Origin: Pollenia angustigena
Taxonomy: Eukaryota > Arthropoda > Insecta > Diptera > Polleniidae
Reading direction: 5' to 3'
Assembly (NCBI GenBank): GCA_930367215.1
Contig: OV884056.1
Coordinates: forward strand, 285,554,067 to 285,618,066
Length of the DNA stretch: 64,000 nucleotides
Every line of letters begins with the position of its first letter. Position 1 is the stretch's first letter. Made by a program: the position numbers and the translations under genes. The notes under the pieces were generated by a model. The model was not told the origin of the DNA and made no database searches. It was given only the letters and a program-made list of their open reading frames with translations. Shown in pieces: positions 52,104 to 63,097 of this stretch.

Positions 52104-54992
52104 ATGAGTATTAATCAATATTTTTCTAGTTTAAAATCATTTAAAAATTTTGTAAATAATAACAGAAGTTTATTTTTTAACGTATTATCAATCAATATCA
52201 GAAGTTCTTCTTCAATTGAAAAATTTAATAAGTTTAAAACTCTAGTTGCCAACCTACCCAGTCTACCCAATATTATTGCGGTTCAGGAAACCTGGATTTG
52301 TAAAGATTTGGCTCAAATTTATAACATAGCTGGTTATAATACGGTTCACTGTTGTAGATCAGATAGTTATGGTGGTACCTCAGTTTTTATATCCCAGAAT
52401 TTAGAATACGAAGTAGAATCGTGTGAAAGTAAGGACTTTGTTGAGTCAATTGTTTTGAAACTGAACAGCAACAAACTTAATGGGAAACCTGTAAAATTTA
52501 TATCGTTTTATAGATCGCCAAAATGCGATACAAATAGATTTCTTTTAAATTTGGAAAATATTTTAATTAATGTTGGTCGTAATCCATGTGTATTTGTTGG
52601 TGACTCAAACATTGACGTTTTAAATATAAAGTTATCGGAAGATCTCATAAATTTACTAGCAAATTACGATTTTATAAATTATCACGCATTAGTAACTCGT
52701 CCTGATAGTGGAACTTCCATCGATCATGTGTATAGTAATATAAAAAGCCCTTTTCTTATTAGCTCAGTGGAAAATAGACTTTCAGACCATAACCTTTTAT
52801 CATGTCTAATAGAAATTGAAGCTCAATCCCATGTTTTTATAAAAGATACACGATTATATTGCGATTATGATCGCGTAAAAAGGGAAATTCAAACTCTTTT
52901 ACCGAGTATATGTGTAACAGGGGATCCATCACTCGATACTTCACTGTTGATATCATGTGTAAGTAATGTAATTAAAAATTGTACAGCTGAAAAACAACAC
53001 AAAAAATTGGTTCGACATGAGATTACACCTTGGATAAATGGTAACTTACAAAAATTATTAGAATTAAAGAAAAATCTTTTAAAAATGAGAAGGAAAAAAC
53101 CCGGTGTTGCTGATATAGAGAAAAAGCTTAAACGTATTAGTAGAGTTATTAAAAGAGCTTACAAGGAATCCATGAATAATTTTTATAAGGATAATTTAAG
53201 CGAAATTCAACAAGATCCCAAAAAGTGCTGGAATTTCTTAAACGGTACACTAGGTAGGCAAAAAACTAAGTCCATTACAATTAAAGATTTAAATAAAAAG
53301 CTAATTTCAAATGATTTACAAAAGGCGGAAATTCTAAATACATATTTTTTGGAATCTATTAAGGTCTTAAAATCGCAAATAATCCAAGTAGCTGACTCAT
53401 GCAATTCGTTAAGAACTCTTACTCAACCTGATTATAGATTTTACTTACAATACACCACACATGATGAATTGCAAAACATTGTAATAAATCTAATATGTAA
53501 AAAAAGCTGTGGTCATGATAATATATCACCTAAAGTATTGTTGAGTTGTAGTGATCTTATGACACCTTATTTGGTAAATATTTTCAATAACATGGTGTAC
53601 CGAAGCGCTTATCCTGAAGTTTTAAAAATACATAAAGTGATTCCGATACCAAAGGAAAAAAATTCCTCCAGTGCTGAAATGTTTAGACCAATAGCTGTGT
53701 TATCTGTCTTAGATAATATATTTGGAAGAATTTTATATGATCAAGTTTCAGCATATATGCAAAATAACAAATTGTTAAACGACCACCAATATGGTTTTAG
53801 AAAGGGATGCGGTACTGAGGAAGCAGTTCTTAATGTCGTAAATTTCATTTGTAAGGGATTGGATGAAGGCTGTAGCGGCGTAGCTGGTATTTTTTTCGAT
53901 CTAACAAAAGCGTTCGATCTCATAGACCATGATATTCTTCTTAAAAAGCTTAGATACTACGGAATTTGTGGGAAAGAATTATCTTTATTTAAAAGTTACC
54001 TGTCAAACCGCAAACAATACGTTAAAATAAACGCAGAAAGTAGCTCGTTAAAACCAGTCGAGCATGGTGTTCCACAAGGCAGCGTACTGGGGCCTTTGCT
54101 TTTTACAATTTACCTCAATGATATAAAAAATCTTGGTTTACATGGGAAGCTGTTTATTTACGCTGATGATATTTGTTTGCTTTACCCATATAAGCATGAA
54201 ATCGTGGCAAAAGCTTATATGGAACGAGATGCTGCACTTATTTTAGAATATACAAGAATAAATAAACTTATATTAAATGCGAATAAAACAAAGCTGATTC
54301 GTTTTAAACCTTACTGTAATAATAACATAAACTTTAGTGTCTTTATTGATGGTAGAGAAATTTCTGATGTTAACTCAATTAAGTACCTGGGTGTTTATCT
54401 ACAGAGTAATTTGTCTTGGACTCAACACATACAATATGTCAAAACAAAAGTTGCTCAAGGTACTGGGTTTTTGTACAAGTTTAAAAATAAATTTGATTGT
54501 AATACAAAATTGTTAATATTCAATGCCCTTATTCAAAGCCATTTGAATTACTTAACTTCCGTGTATGGATGGAAGAAATGTAATGAACTTAAATCGCTTC
54601 AGCGATGTCAAAATAAGGCTTTGAAAGTAGTTTCCAATCTTCCTATAATGTTTCCAACAATATCGTTATATAAGGATATATTCAAAACAGTTTTGCCAAT
54701 CTATAGCACCTACAAATTGCAAATCTTGTTATACGTTTTCAAAATTGTACACAATATTGGTTATCACACGATTAAATTTAAAAGGAATCAAGAGTTACAC
54801 AACACAAGGAATAACAGTAATCTGTCAGTAGCAAGGTGTAGGTTGGAAACAACCAAACAAAGAATTGAACACATGGGTAGTCGTGAGTTTAATAACTTGC
54901 CACAATACTTAAAAACGTTAACTAGAATTTCAATATTTAAAAAAACATTGAAAGATTATTTATATCAAAATTTAGAAGAACTTCTGAAGTAA
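52104..54992 (+). CDS. LINE ORF2 protein: apurinic-type endonuclease and reverse transcriptase
   Basis: 962 residues. The N-terminal domain (about 25-240) is an apurinic-type endonuclease that nicks target DNA. Visible motifs are N31 and R33 in NIRS, E62 in QETW, Y136 in FYRSP, D167 and N169 in GDSNID, D207-H208 in SIDHVY and S227-D228-H229 in LSDHN. The reverse transcriptase (about 500-780) uses the nicked 3' end to copy its RNA. Motifs are the FRPIAVLS block (527-534), QYGFRKG (562-568), D599 in FFDLTKAFD, GVPQGSVLGPLLF (655-667) and the catalytic YADD (686-689). A C-terminal region after YLGVYLQSNLSW (761-772) carries the LINE thumb-like and tail segments. There is no RNase H domain. The ATG at 52104 gives the full endonuclease. 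The length is typical for CR1/jockey-group ORF2. No stop or frameshift is seen, so the protein may be active. Confidence 0.97.
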   Translation: MSINQYFSSLKSFKNFVNNNRSLFFNVLSINIRSSSSIEKFNKFKTLVANLPSLPNIIAVQETWICKDLAQIYNIAGYNTVHCCRSDSYGGTSVFISQNLEYEVESCESKDFVESIVLKLNSNKLNGKPVKFISFYRSPKCDTNRFLLNLENILINVGRNPCVFVGDSNIDVLNIKLSEDLINLLANYDFINYHALVTRPDSGTSIDHVYSNIKSPFLISSVENRLSDHNLLSCLIEIEAQSHVFIKDTRLYCDYDRVKREIQTLLPSICVTGDPSLDTSLLISCVSNVIKNCTAEKQHKKLVRHEITPWINGNLQKLLELKKNLLKMRRKKPGVADIEKKLKRISRVIKRAYKESMNNFYKDNLSEIQQDPKKCWNFLNGTLGRQKTKSITIKDLNKKLISNDLQKAEILNTYFLESIKVLKSQIIQVADSCNSLRTLTQPDYRFYLQYTTHDELQNIVINLICKKSCGHDNISPKVLLSCSDLMTPYLVNIFNNMVYRSAYPEVLKIHKVIPIPKEKNSSSAEMFRPIAVLSVLDNIFGRILYDQVSAYMQNNKLLNDHQYGFRKGCGTEEAVLNVVNFICKGLDEGCSGVAGIFFDLTKAFDLIDHDILLKKLRYYGICGKELSLFKSYLSNRKQYVKINAESSSLKPVEHGVPQGSVLGPLLFTIYLNDIKNLGLHGKLFIYADDICLLYPYKHEIVAKAYMERDAALILEYTRINKLILNANKTKLIRFKPYCNNNINFSVFIDGREISDVNSIKYLGVYLQSNLSWTQHIQYVKTKVAQGTGFLYKFKNKFDCNTKLLIFNALIQSHLNYLTSVYGWKKCNELKSLQRCQNKALKVVSNLPIMFPTISLYKDIFKTVLPIYSTYKLQILLYVFKIVHNIGYHTIKFKRNQELHNTRNNSNLSVARCRLETTKQRIEHMGSREFNNLPQYLKTLTRISIFKKTLKDYLYQNLEELLK

Positions 54993-55147
54993 CTAGTTTT
55001 GATCTCAAAATGTATTAATATAATAAATATTTTTTTTTTGTTTTTTCTTTTGTTTTAATTATAATACTGATAATCATAATGTTATGTAATATTTTACCAA
55101 CTCGCCTCAACAATGCCTATAAGGCGCTGAGGCAACATAAATGTACT

Positions 55148-55204
55148 GAATTATTGGAAATAATAAAAAAAAAAAAAAATAAAAAAAAAAAAAAAAAAAA
55201 AAAA
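55148..55204 (+). other. LINE 3' end: AATAA and A-rich tail
   Basis: TTATTGGAAATAATAAA leads into about 40 A residues broken by a single T, ending at 55204. This marks the 3' end of the retrotransposed RNA copy. Confidence 0.9.
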
Positions 55205-56916
55205 GACCGCTGAGTTCCGTGTGGGTATTATATAAGAGCAGTTAAAGTGATGGAATTTTCTGAACTTTAAGTGTGGCCAATCCATCCGAACTTCCTTCGT
55301 ATGATTTCTTGGTGAATCGATCGATGTATCAGGCACCAAATGTCGATCTTACTTATAGTATCTGGCCGATATTTGATTTATTCTTTTGGCTAGACCTGGC
55401 AATTCTTAATTTTACTTTAAGTCATTACTTACACCGATTCTAGCGCCATTACCTGTAATCCTAATTGGCACTAAAATAACATTTTTCTAATTTAAATAAA
55501 AATCAATTATAACTACATGTAATCAAATTGTAATGGAAAAACTTCAATTTAAATTACATTAAATTAAATAAGGTTCAATTACAACATTATTATTTCAACA
55601 TTATTATGCAACATTATTATTTCAAAATTGCACCAATAACTGAATACCCCTGCTTAATCGAAATAACACAATAAAATCTCTGATTATTACACAGACAGAT
55701 GTAGATAAAAAATTGTATATATGATATTGAATTAATTACCTTTCTGACATGCACACAAGCAAGCCGGCGTATGCAAAAGGAAAGAATTTCCATAATAATT
55801 CAATTAAATCTAATTATTTTTTTTACTCAAACTGACCTGCAAAGACAAAGAAAAAATTATAAAATATTAGAAAACATTGCAAAATTTTAAAGATATAAAT
55901 TTTAATCAAATAAAAAAAATCCAAATAAATTGAATAATTAAATAAATAACTAAAAAAAATTAATATGTACATGATGTAATCAAAACGTAACGACTTAATA
56001 AGAAAAAATAGAAATAAATAAACTTAATAATTATATGGCGCTTGAGAAATTAAAAGTACTAAATTAAAAAAAAACACACACACACACACATAAAGCCAAA
56101 TACGGAAATACGCATGTCGTCGACAAAATCGTCGTGACATACTAAATGGGGGAAAAAATATTGTATTCATTCATATTACAAATAAGTCCATACACACAAT
56201 GTCATTAAAAAGTTATAGCAAAAACGACACACACTCACACAAGAGACTTTAAAATGAACAATTTTGTTCAGAAATTCAAACAAGTCCCCATCTCACAAGA
56301 CTTGGGGACGACTGACTAGATGGCAGAGAATTGCTAAATGTTTAAACCAAAAAACAAAAAAATTTCGTAAAATTTTGAAAAATTGTATTTAAATACAATT
56401 TTACCACATTTAAGGCGATAACAATGGAAGCTTGAAGCATTAACAAAATTAAATTTTAACAAATAAAACTATAATTTTCCCAAATTTGCTGTAAATTGTC
56501 AATAATTACCAAAACGATTTTGAAAAAAAAAACGAACAATAAAAACGATATTCAATGTCATTTAATACAAATACAAAACAATAGCAATTATAACACTTAA
56601 ATATTTAAATCTAATTATTTAAAACAAATTTGATAATAAGTTTAAACAATAAAAATAAGTCTAGATTTTATTTCATTGTGACTGTATTGCTTGGGAGAAC
56701 AGACTAAATTTGGAATTTTGTAGGCGAAGGTGCAGCACATGGCTGTTTTCAAGTACATACTATAAAAATTAGGCGGTTTCTTTGCTGCTATAGAACTAAA
56801 TGAACTCGACTTTCTTACAACACTGATGTTTCCGCAAAGCCAAACAGTCATAAGGAAAACAGTCTTGAACAGTTTTTAAGAACTTATAAAATACATATAG
56901 GCAAGACGACCGCCTA
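55205..56916. other. AT-rich non-coding stretch
   Basis: No gene is seen. A (CA)n run lies at about 56073-56088. Positions 55205-55450 are less AT-rich and form the LINE's 3' flank. Confidence 0.5.
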
Positions 56917-56919
56917 AAT

Positions 56920-57715
56920 TGATAGAAAAAGCCTTATCATAACATTGATATATTTTGACATCAGTTCATTTACAAGTGTCTTTGTATTTGACCTGTGACA
57001 CTTTTCATCACTGTGATGTCAGAATAAACTCTGCCAAATTGCCATCAGGTGGAATTATGTCATCAATTGAATGACACCTCAGTATCACAGAAATGAAGAA
57101 TCGGAGTCAGTTTAACAAAACATTTCATCGGTGCGATGACTTAGTAATATCGGAGAAAAGACTCATTAAACTAAATATAATGACATTTTGTCATGTTGGA
57201 TGACAATGATGTATTTTGACATCAGAACTACGACAAATTACTTCATTTTTGACCCCGTGACACTTTTCAGCATTGTGATGTTAGTCTTAACATCACTTTA
57301 CCAAATTGCTATCAGCTGAAATTATGTCATCAATAAGATGACACATCAGCATCACAGAAATGACGAATCGGAGTCAGTTTAATAAAACATTTCATCGGTG
57401 CGATGACTCAGTAATATCGGAGAAAAGACTCATTATACTCAATTTTATGACAGTTTGTTAAGTTGAATAACAATGATGTATTTTGACATCAGTACTATGA
57501 CAAATGTCTTCGTTTTTGACTCGGTGACCCTTTTCTTCATTGTGATGTCAGCCTTAACATCCCTTTGCCAAATTGCCATCAGCTGAAATTATGTCATCAA
57601 TAGGATGACACATCAGCGTCACAGAAATAACGAATCGGAGTCAGTTTAATAAAACATGTCATCGGTGCTATGATAAAGTAATATCGGAGAAAAGACTCAT
57701 GACAGTTTCGCATTA
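56920..57715. repeat. 267-bp tandem repeat, about 3 copies, inside family A
   Basis: The landmark CATTTCATCGGTGCGATGA occurs at 57121, 57388 and (one or two changes) 57655, an exact 267-bp spacing. Each unit also has AATCGGAGTCAGTTTAA and AAATTGCCATCAGCTGAAAT. Other family A copies have one unit only, so the expansion happened in this copy. Confidence 0.88.
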
Positions 57716-57844
57716 TATTGACCCATTGGGAATGGCGTGTCAAAATGGGAAAATATTATTATTTACTTACTTATTACACATCTTTGTTTCACTTTTGTTG
57801 TATTCCGCCTTTTGCTTACAAAATTTTGTTTACAAAGGAACTCT

Positions 57845-58938
57845 CACGCAAAGAAAAAACATGGTTGTGGTAAACATATTCTAAGAGCAACATATTATGA
57901 TAAGAATTATGATTGTAGTCACCATATTACGATTATTATTGAATCATATTATGACTAAATATACTCGTAATATGTCATCATAATATTTTTCCCTTAATCA
58001 TATTATTATTCTGTTAATCATACTAAGTTAAGAAGTAATCAAATTATTGTCATGTTAATCATAATAAGCTAAGAAATTAATCATATTATTGTCATGTTAA
58101 TCATAATAAGCTAAGAATTAATCATATTATCATCATGTTAATCATAATAAATTTAGAAGCAATCATATTATGATACAGCACCTTGCATAGCTGTCATAAA
58201 AATACAAAATAAATTAAAATATTTTTGCATCGATTTTTTATTTTGTGGCTTTTTAAAATTTTTCTTAATGTTAATCAAAAAGCAGAGTTCCAATATAAGG
58301 CTTGCAAAAGAGCAAATGAAAAATCTGTGGTTTTCATGGGCAACCGCGTGTGTCCATTTTTTCGATTTTAAGATGTTGATGAAATATCACGTATCACTTT
58401 TATAAAATATATCGTAATCTCCGTGTGTTTTGTTGTTGGATTTTACAAAAAAACTATGATATTTTGCATTTGCACTATTACATCACTAATACTTGAATGA
58501 ACTCCGCTAATATTTTATTTTTTAATTTCTTTAAACTTATTTTTTTTATGGAATTTTATCTTTAAATTGTTTAACCGCTCACAAATAAAAAAAAACGACA
58601 CAACTGCTTCAAAATTATTTTACAAATGGCGCTAACATAATATGATTAGAGTAAAAATAGTTTGATTGCATCTTTAACATAATATGATAAATGTATGGAA
58701 AGTTATCATGTTATGGCTATTAAATATCATGATATGGTTGTGAGAAATATAATATGTTTAGAAAGTTCAACAATACTCAAATTCATAATTGCGATAAACA
58801 TTGATATGTTTACAGTAACTATAATATTATTGATATTAAATAAAAATAACAATTATTTGTGTACGACAACAATATATTGTTACATTAAACATAGTGTTGT
58901 TGCCGTAACCATGCCCAACCATATTTTTTCTCTGCGTG
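57845..58938 (-). mobile_element. Family B TIR element, copy 3 (nested in family A)
   Basis: CACGCAAAGAAAAAACATGG at the left and CCATATTTTTTCTCTGCGTG at the right. It is the reverse of copy 2 (43117-44224), block for block. One difference is a short extra segment near 58275-58300. No clear target duplication was found. Confidence 0.78.
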
Positions 58939-59321
58939 CTCAATTAAAATACAACATATTAAACTGTGTGCCTCCCAATGGTACTGATCCGAGCTTATAA
59001 TCCAACATTTGACTATAATCCTTAGCATGCCTGATATGGTTTTTGTACCTTGAAAATTTTATGAAACTATTTAGCTAAATAGTTTAGGAAAATAAAATAT
59101 GGAAATATTGGCTTCTTATTTTACTTTTTTAACATGCAAATAATACACAAAATGTGTCATCGAATTGATGTCACTTTAGACATACTTATGACAAAATTGT
59201 ATGACAAATTTCGTCATTGGATTGATGTCACTCTTTGCCTCATTGATGTCATTTGTAATATTGATGTCACAATTCTGGGGCATCATTAATATGAGGATGT
59301 ATTTTTCTATGAAAATGAGTG

Positions 59322-60030
59322 TATGCGTCATCTTTTTCGGAGGATAATCATATGTTTTAACTCGCTGACATCCTTAAAATTTGCGTTCTTTTTCAGTCAT
59401 CTTTTCATAATCATTCGTCATTTGTTATCTTTAATATTAAAAACAGAATCAGTTCTTAGTTTCATTGAGCTAAATGAGCTTTTGCTTTTGAAAATAAATG
59501 GTAGCACACTCTTTTCATATGCAGTTTGGCTTTTATACGTTCCAAAAAAAAAAAAAAACAATAAAAAATAATCAGCTGACTTAGTAACGCCCCTTAGTTA
59601 ATAACACGCCTTGGTTGTTACATTGCAAACATTACCGTAGGTACACAATTGCCCAGTATGAACGTAGTAGCGTACGAAGTTGATACTTTGTCAAATTAAA
59701 ACGTATTCAATTTTATACAAAGGCACAACAAACTGACATAACGTTAAAGTGTATCTACGTCTTTCGTCGTTATAAAATAAAAATTAATTCATGTTTGTGT
59801 TTTTAAGTTAAATATTTAAAAGAAAAATAAGAAGAAGAAAAAATAAACAACAATTGGAATAAAATCCTAATTTTCTAAGATTATTTTCAATAGAAAACAA
59901 AATATGTTAACGACGGAGTTGTGGGTAATTGAAGCTTCCTACGAGGTACGACACAATTGTGTTCATAGCATTCTGTTGTTAAATTTTTTTACTATTTTTC
60001 TTAATGTCATCTTTTTTATTTTCCAAAATC
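59322..60030. repeat. Non-coding, includes dispersed repeat K copy 2
   Basis: Positions 59640-59960 match the split repeat at 31603-32640 in block order (ATTTTATACAAAGGCA, GTATCTACGTC, AAAAATAAACAACAATT). A possible inverted end (ACACAATTG near 59645 and 59950) was seen but is weak. Confidence 0.38.
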
Positions 60031-60282
60031 TGCTGCCGTATTCTGTAATTCGCTTAGCTAAAGCTAAATCTTGATCGCTAAAATTCCTTAGAGAAAACAA
60101 AAAACAAAATTTTTAGCGATGACACTAAAAGCTAAAATTGCGGCAAATTAAATTTTTATTGCATTGCCAAATTGAGCAATGCACGTTATTGAATTACATT
60201 TGTAGCCAAAAATTGCTTAATCACCTTTATAGATTTTTAGCGATAGAGATAAAGCTTTAGCGAATTACGGAATGCGGCTGCT
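60031..60282. mobile_element. 252-bp MITE, GCCGYATTCYGTAATTCGC termini
   Basis: TGCTGCCGTATTCTGTAATT at the left is mirrored by AATTACGGAATGCGGCTGC at the right. Further inverted GATCGCTAAAA / TTTTTAGCGAT blocks lie inside. No clear target duplication. Confidence 0.7.
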
Positions 60283-61073
60283 GGTCGCCTTTATTTAGAG
60301 CAAAACAAAATAAATATTACAAATTAAAAAAAATTTTCATTCAATTGCGCCTAAATTGCTTTGGAACATCTTTCCTGTTTACAAACTTTTCGCACACACT
60401 GTTATTCCAAATATGCAAGCAAACATGTATTAAGAGTGCTGTCAGTGTATTCGCTCAATTAAATCAATAATTAACGCTCCCTTTTTTAATTTTTTTTTTA
60501 TAATAAATAAATAATTGTTTATAGAAAAAATGCTTAAAGTTCAAGTTCAATTACAATATGTACATAAATGTTTTTGTTGTTTTTTCATAATTTATTTATT
60601 TACGATAATTAATTTTTTTTTTTTTTTTTTTGAGGAATTTTTATTGAATACAAATTGAAAATGCGTCAAACGTCTCATATTAAAAAAAAAACAACAACAA
60701 AAACATTTTTAAATAAAAATCCGCTTTATGAATTCTAAACAAGCCGAGATTTTTTTTGTAATTTTAATTTTATAAAATTGATTTTTTAACAACCATTTAC
60801 CAAACAAAAAAATGTTAACAAGTTGAGAATTTACACATCCCATGATCTGTGGGTAAAAATAAATGTCTCATTGGAAAGGTATTTCGATAAGCATTCTAGT
60901 AATGCTAGTTTATGCCCACTGGTCAAGACTCAAACCATAATTATTTATGCAAATAAGAGGAAAACATACATTATTCGTCTTAGTGGATTGATTTGGCGAG
61001 GGACCAACCTACGGTCCATATGTTCTCTTCTATTCAAGTCCGTGAATGTTTATTTAAGTTTTGTACTTTAAAT
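60283..61073. other. No gene seen
   Basis: AT-rich, with a poly-T tract at about 60611-60631. Confidence 0.45.
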
Positions 61074-61226
61074 TAGGGTTTAAAAAACTGCAGTCGAAAC
61101 CAAAAACGGTCGAACAAAAACGAAAATTTGTGTACAACTTCTTGATTTTTGAGTTGGTTTGAAAGCGACTGTTTAGAAGTTTTTTTTTTGTCAATGTCAA
61201 CCTTAACTGAAGTTTTTTAAGCGCTG
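61074..61226. mobile_element. hAT-like MITE family H, copy 3, perfect 8-bp duplication
   Basis: TAGGGTTTAAAAAACTGCAG at the left and AGTTTTTTAAGCGCTG at the right. CTTTAAAT is present on both sides (61066-61073, 61227-61234), a perfect 8-bp duplication. 153 bp, shortest of the three copies. Confidence 0.85.
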
Positions 61227-61239
61227 CTTTAAATAATAT

Positions 61240-62360
61240 AAAAAAAATCAGAAAGTACTAATAGAAAAACAAAAAAGTACCAAAAGGTCTCCTCTTAGAT
61301 AAAGTTTCTGAACCACTCTGAGCACTGCACAGTATTAATAAAAGTTAAACAAAAATACAAGTTTAAAACGAAAAAGTACCAAAAAGCTCCCCTTACACAT
61401 TATTATACGCTCAGAACAATGCATGTTTCATTTTATGTTTCTAGGTCCAACATTAACGAAAATTAAAAAAGTACCAGTTGTAGAACGAAAAAGTACTCTG
61501 TACACTGCATGTTGAATTTTATGTTTCTAGGTTCAATATTACTTAAAATTAAAAAAAAGTGCCAGTTACAGAACAATAAAGTACCAAAGAGCTCCCCCTT
61601 GAAGACTCTTATTCACTCAGAACCATTCATGTTTGATTTTATATTTCTAGCTCCAATATAAACGAAAATTCAAAAGGTACCAGGTGAAGAACTAAAAAGT
61701 ACCAAAAAGTTCCTCTCCTATAGGTACTTAGGACATGCCATGTTGAATTTAAAGTTTATAGGTCCAATATTAACGAAAATTAAAAAAGTTCCACTTGTAG
61801 AACGAAAAGGTACTCTGGACACCACTGCTTATTGAATTTTATGTTTCTAGGTTTGATATTAACGTAAATTAAAAAAGTACCAGTTACAGAGCGAAAAAGT
61901 ACTCAAGAGCTCCCCCTTGCAGACTTTTATACACTCAGAAACAAGCATGTTTGATTTTATGTTTCCAGGTCCAATATTAACGAAAATTCAAATGGCACCA
62001 GCTGAAGAACTAACAAGTACCAAAAAATTCCCTCTTATAGGTTTTCATCCACTTAGGACATTCCATGTTAAATTTAATGTTTCTTTCAATATTACCGAAA
62101 ATTAAAAAAAGTACCAGTTGCAGAACGAAAAAGCACCAAAGAGCTCCCCCTTGCAGACTCTTATTCACTCAGAACCATATGTGTTTGATTTTATGTTTCT
62201 AGGTCCAATTTTATCGAAAATTCAAAAACTTATACTTGAAGGACAAAAAATTGCCAACATTCTCCTCTAATAGGTTCTCATTCGCTATAATCGTATGTTT
62301 CTAAGTTCAATATTATAGAAAATTCAAAAATTATCCCATGTATCACGGAAATGAAAAAGA
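61240..62360 (+). repeat. Satellite array with a three-unit higher-order repeat of about 320 bp
   Basis: The landmark TTTTATGTTTCTAGGTCC (or a variant) recurs at 61431, 61517, 61637, 61747, 61837, 61956, 62073, 62189 and 62295. Spacings follow a repeated series of roughly 90, 120 and 110-117 bp. Three unit types can be told apart: GAACGAAAAAGTACTCTG, AAGTACCAAAGAGCTCCCCC and AAGTACCAAAAAGTTCC. The order recurs with a period of 319-326 bp. No coding. Confidence 0.83.
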
Positions 62361-63097
62361 AAGAAATTTAATTTCCCCTATTTCGCCTTTTTGATAATTT
62401 TTTTTCTCCCCATTGAAGTATAATAAATTTCAATATTGTTGTCGGAGCCCATAATTTCATAAGTATATGTTGGCAATGAATGAAGAAAAATGTTTTGTAA
62501 AAAGTACGATTTTCACCCCCTAAATGTTCGAATTTTAAGAAAGTACCAAATTTATATTTGGTTTTTTTCGATATGTTACGAATGTGATATAATCTTTATT
62601 TCTATATGGCTTAACAATAGATGGAGTCACAAAGAAGTTCTAAAATATAGGTTTTACTCGTTTATTGTGGAGTAGATGTTTATTAGGGAGAAGGGGCCGA
62701 ATTTAAAATAGTACCACCCACCTGTCCTCTTATTTTTCTAATGAACAACGATAAGCATTAATTTTTTAGCTCTTTTAGTTTTGAAGATATGAGGTTACCG
62801 AGTTTTCTAGTTTTCACCCTTTTTACCTTGTAAAATTTTAATAAAATATATGTTGGGCATATTTATTAACAATAGTACATTCTGTTGTAAAAATTAATAA
62901 AAATCAAATCGCAATTTAATAAATTTTGTAAACAAAAGTGATTTAAAACGTGATAAAAAAATTCAACTAAAATTAAAAAAAAATAAAAAGTTAATTGTTC
63001 ATTTCTGTTAAATGAATTTCAATTCAATTTTGCTCATCCTCATTTACAATTACTGGTACAAATGATATACAGGGTGGCGCATGATGAACGTTTCGCA
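62361..63097. other. No gene seen
   Basis: AT-rich. Near 63069-63090, ATACAGGGTGGCGCATGATG looks like the end of a DNA transposon, but its partner was not found. Confidence 0.4.

Larger units (their letters stand above)
50890..55204 (+). mobile_element. Apparently intact LINE (non-LTR) retrotransposon
   Basis: It consists of a 5' leader, ORF1 (51067-52047), a 56-base gap, ORF2 (52104-54992), a 155-base 3' region and an A-rich tail ending at 55204. Both ORFs are open, and every catalytic motif that I can check in ORF2 is present. The order endonuclease then RT, with no RNase H domain, and an ORF1 with a PHD finger, fit the CR1/jockey group; the exact clade cannot be fixed by eye. The 5' limit is approximate: I found no convincing target duplication of the sequence after the tail (GACCGCTGAGTTCC). 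It is much better preserved than any other coding element in the window and so is probably the most recent insertion. Confidence 0.9.
56917..59321 (-). mobile_element. Family A TIR element, copy 3, expanded and interrupted
   Basis: This copy is reversed. Its right end in this orientation (56919, TTGATAGAAAAAGCC) and left end (59317-59321, GAGTG preceded by ATTTTTCTATG) match copy 2. Its interior has a tandem expansion (56920-57715) and a whole family B element (57845-58938). Outer blocks AAATTGCCATCAGGTGGAATT and ATTGATGTCACTTTAGACAT (cited in part) match the other copies in reverse. The total is 2.4 kb against about 0.7 kb for uninterrupted copies. Confidence 0.78.

Noticed and set aside
63069..63097. 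Transposon end ATACAGGGTGGCGCATGATG
   Set aside because: No inverted partner or duplication in the remaining sequence; it may belong to an element cut off by family A copy 4 or the window edge.
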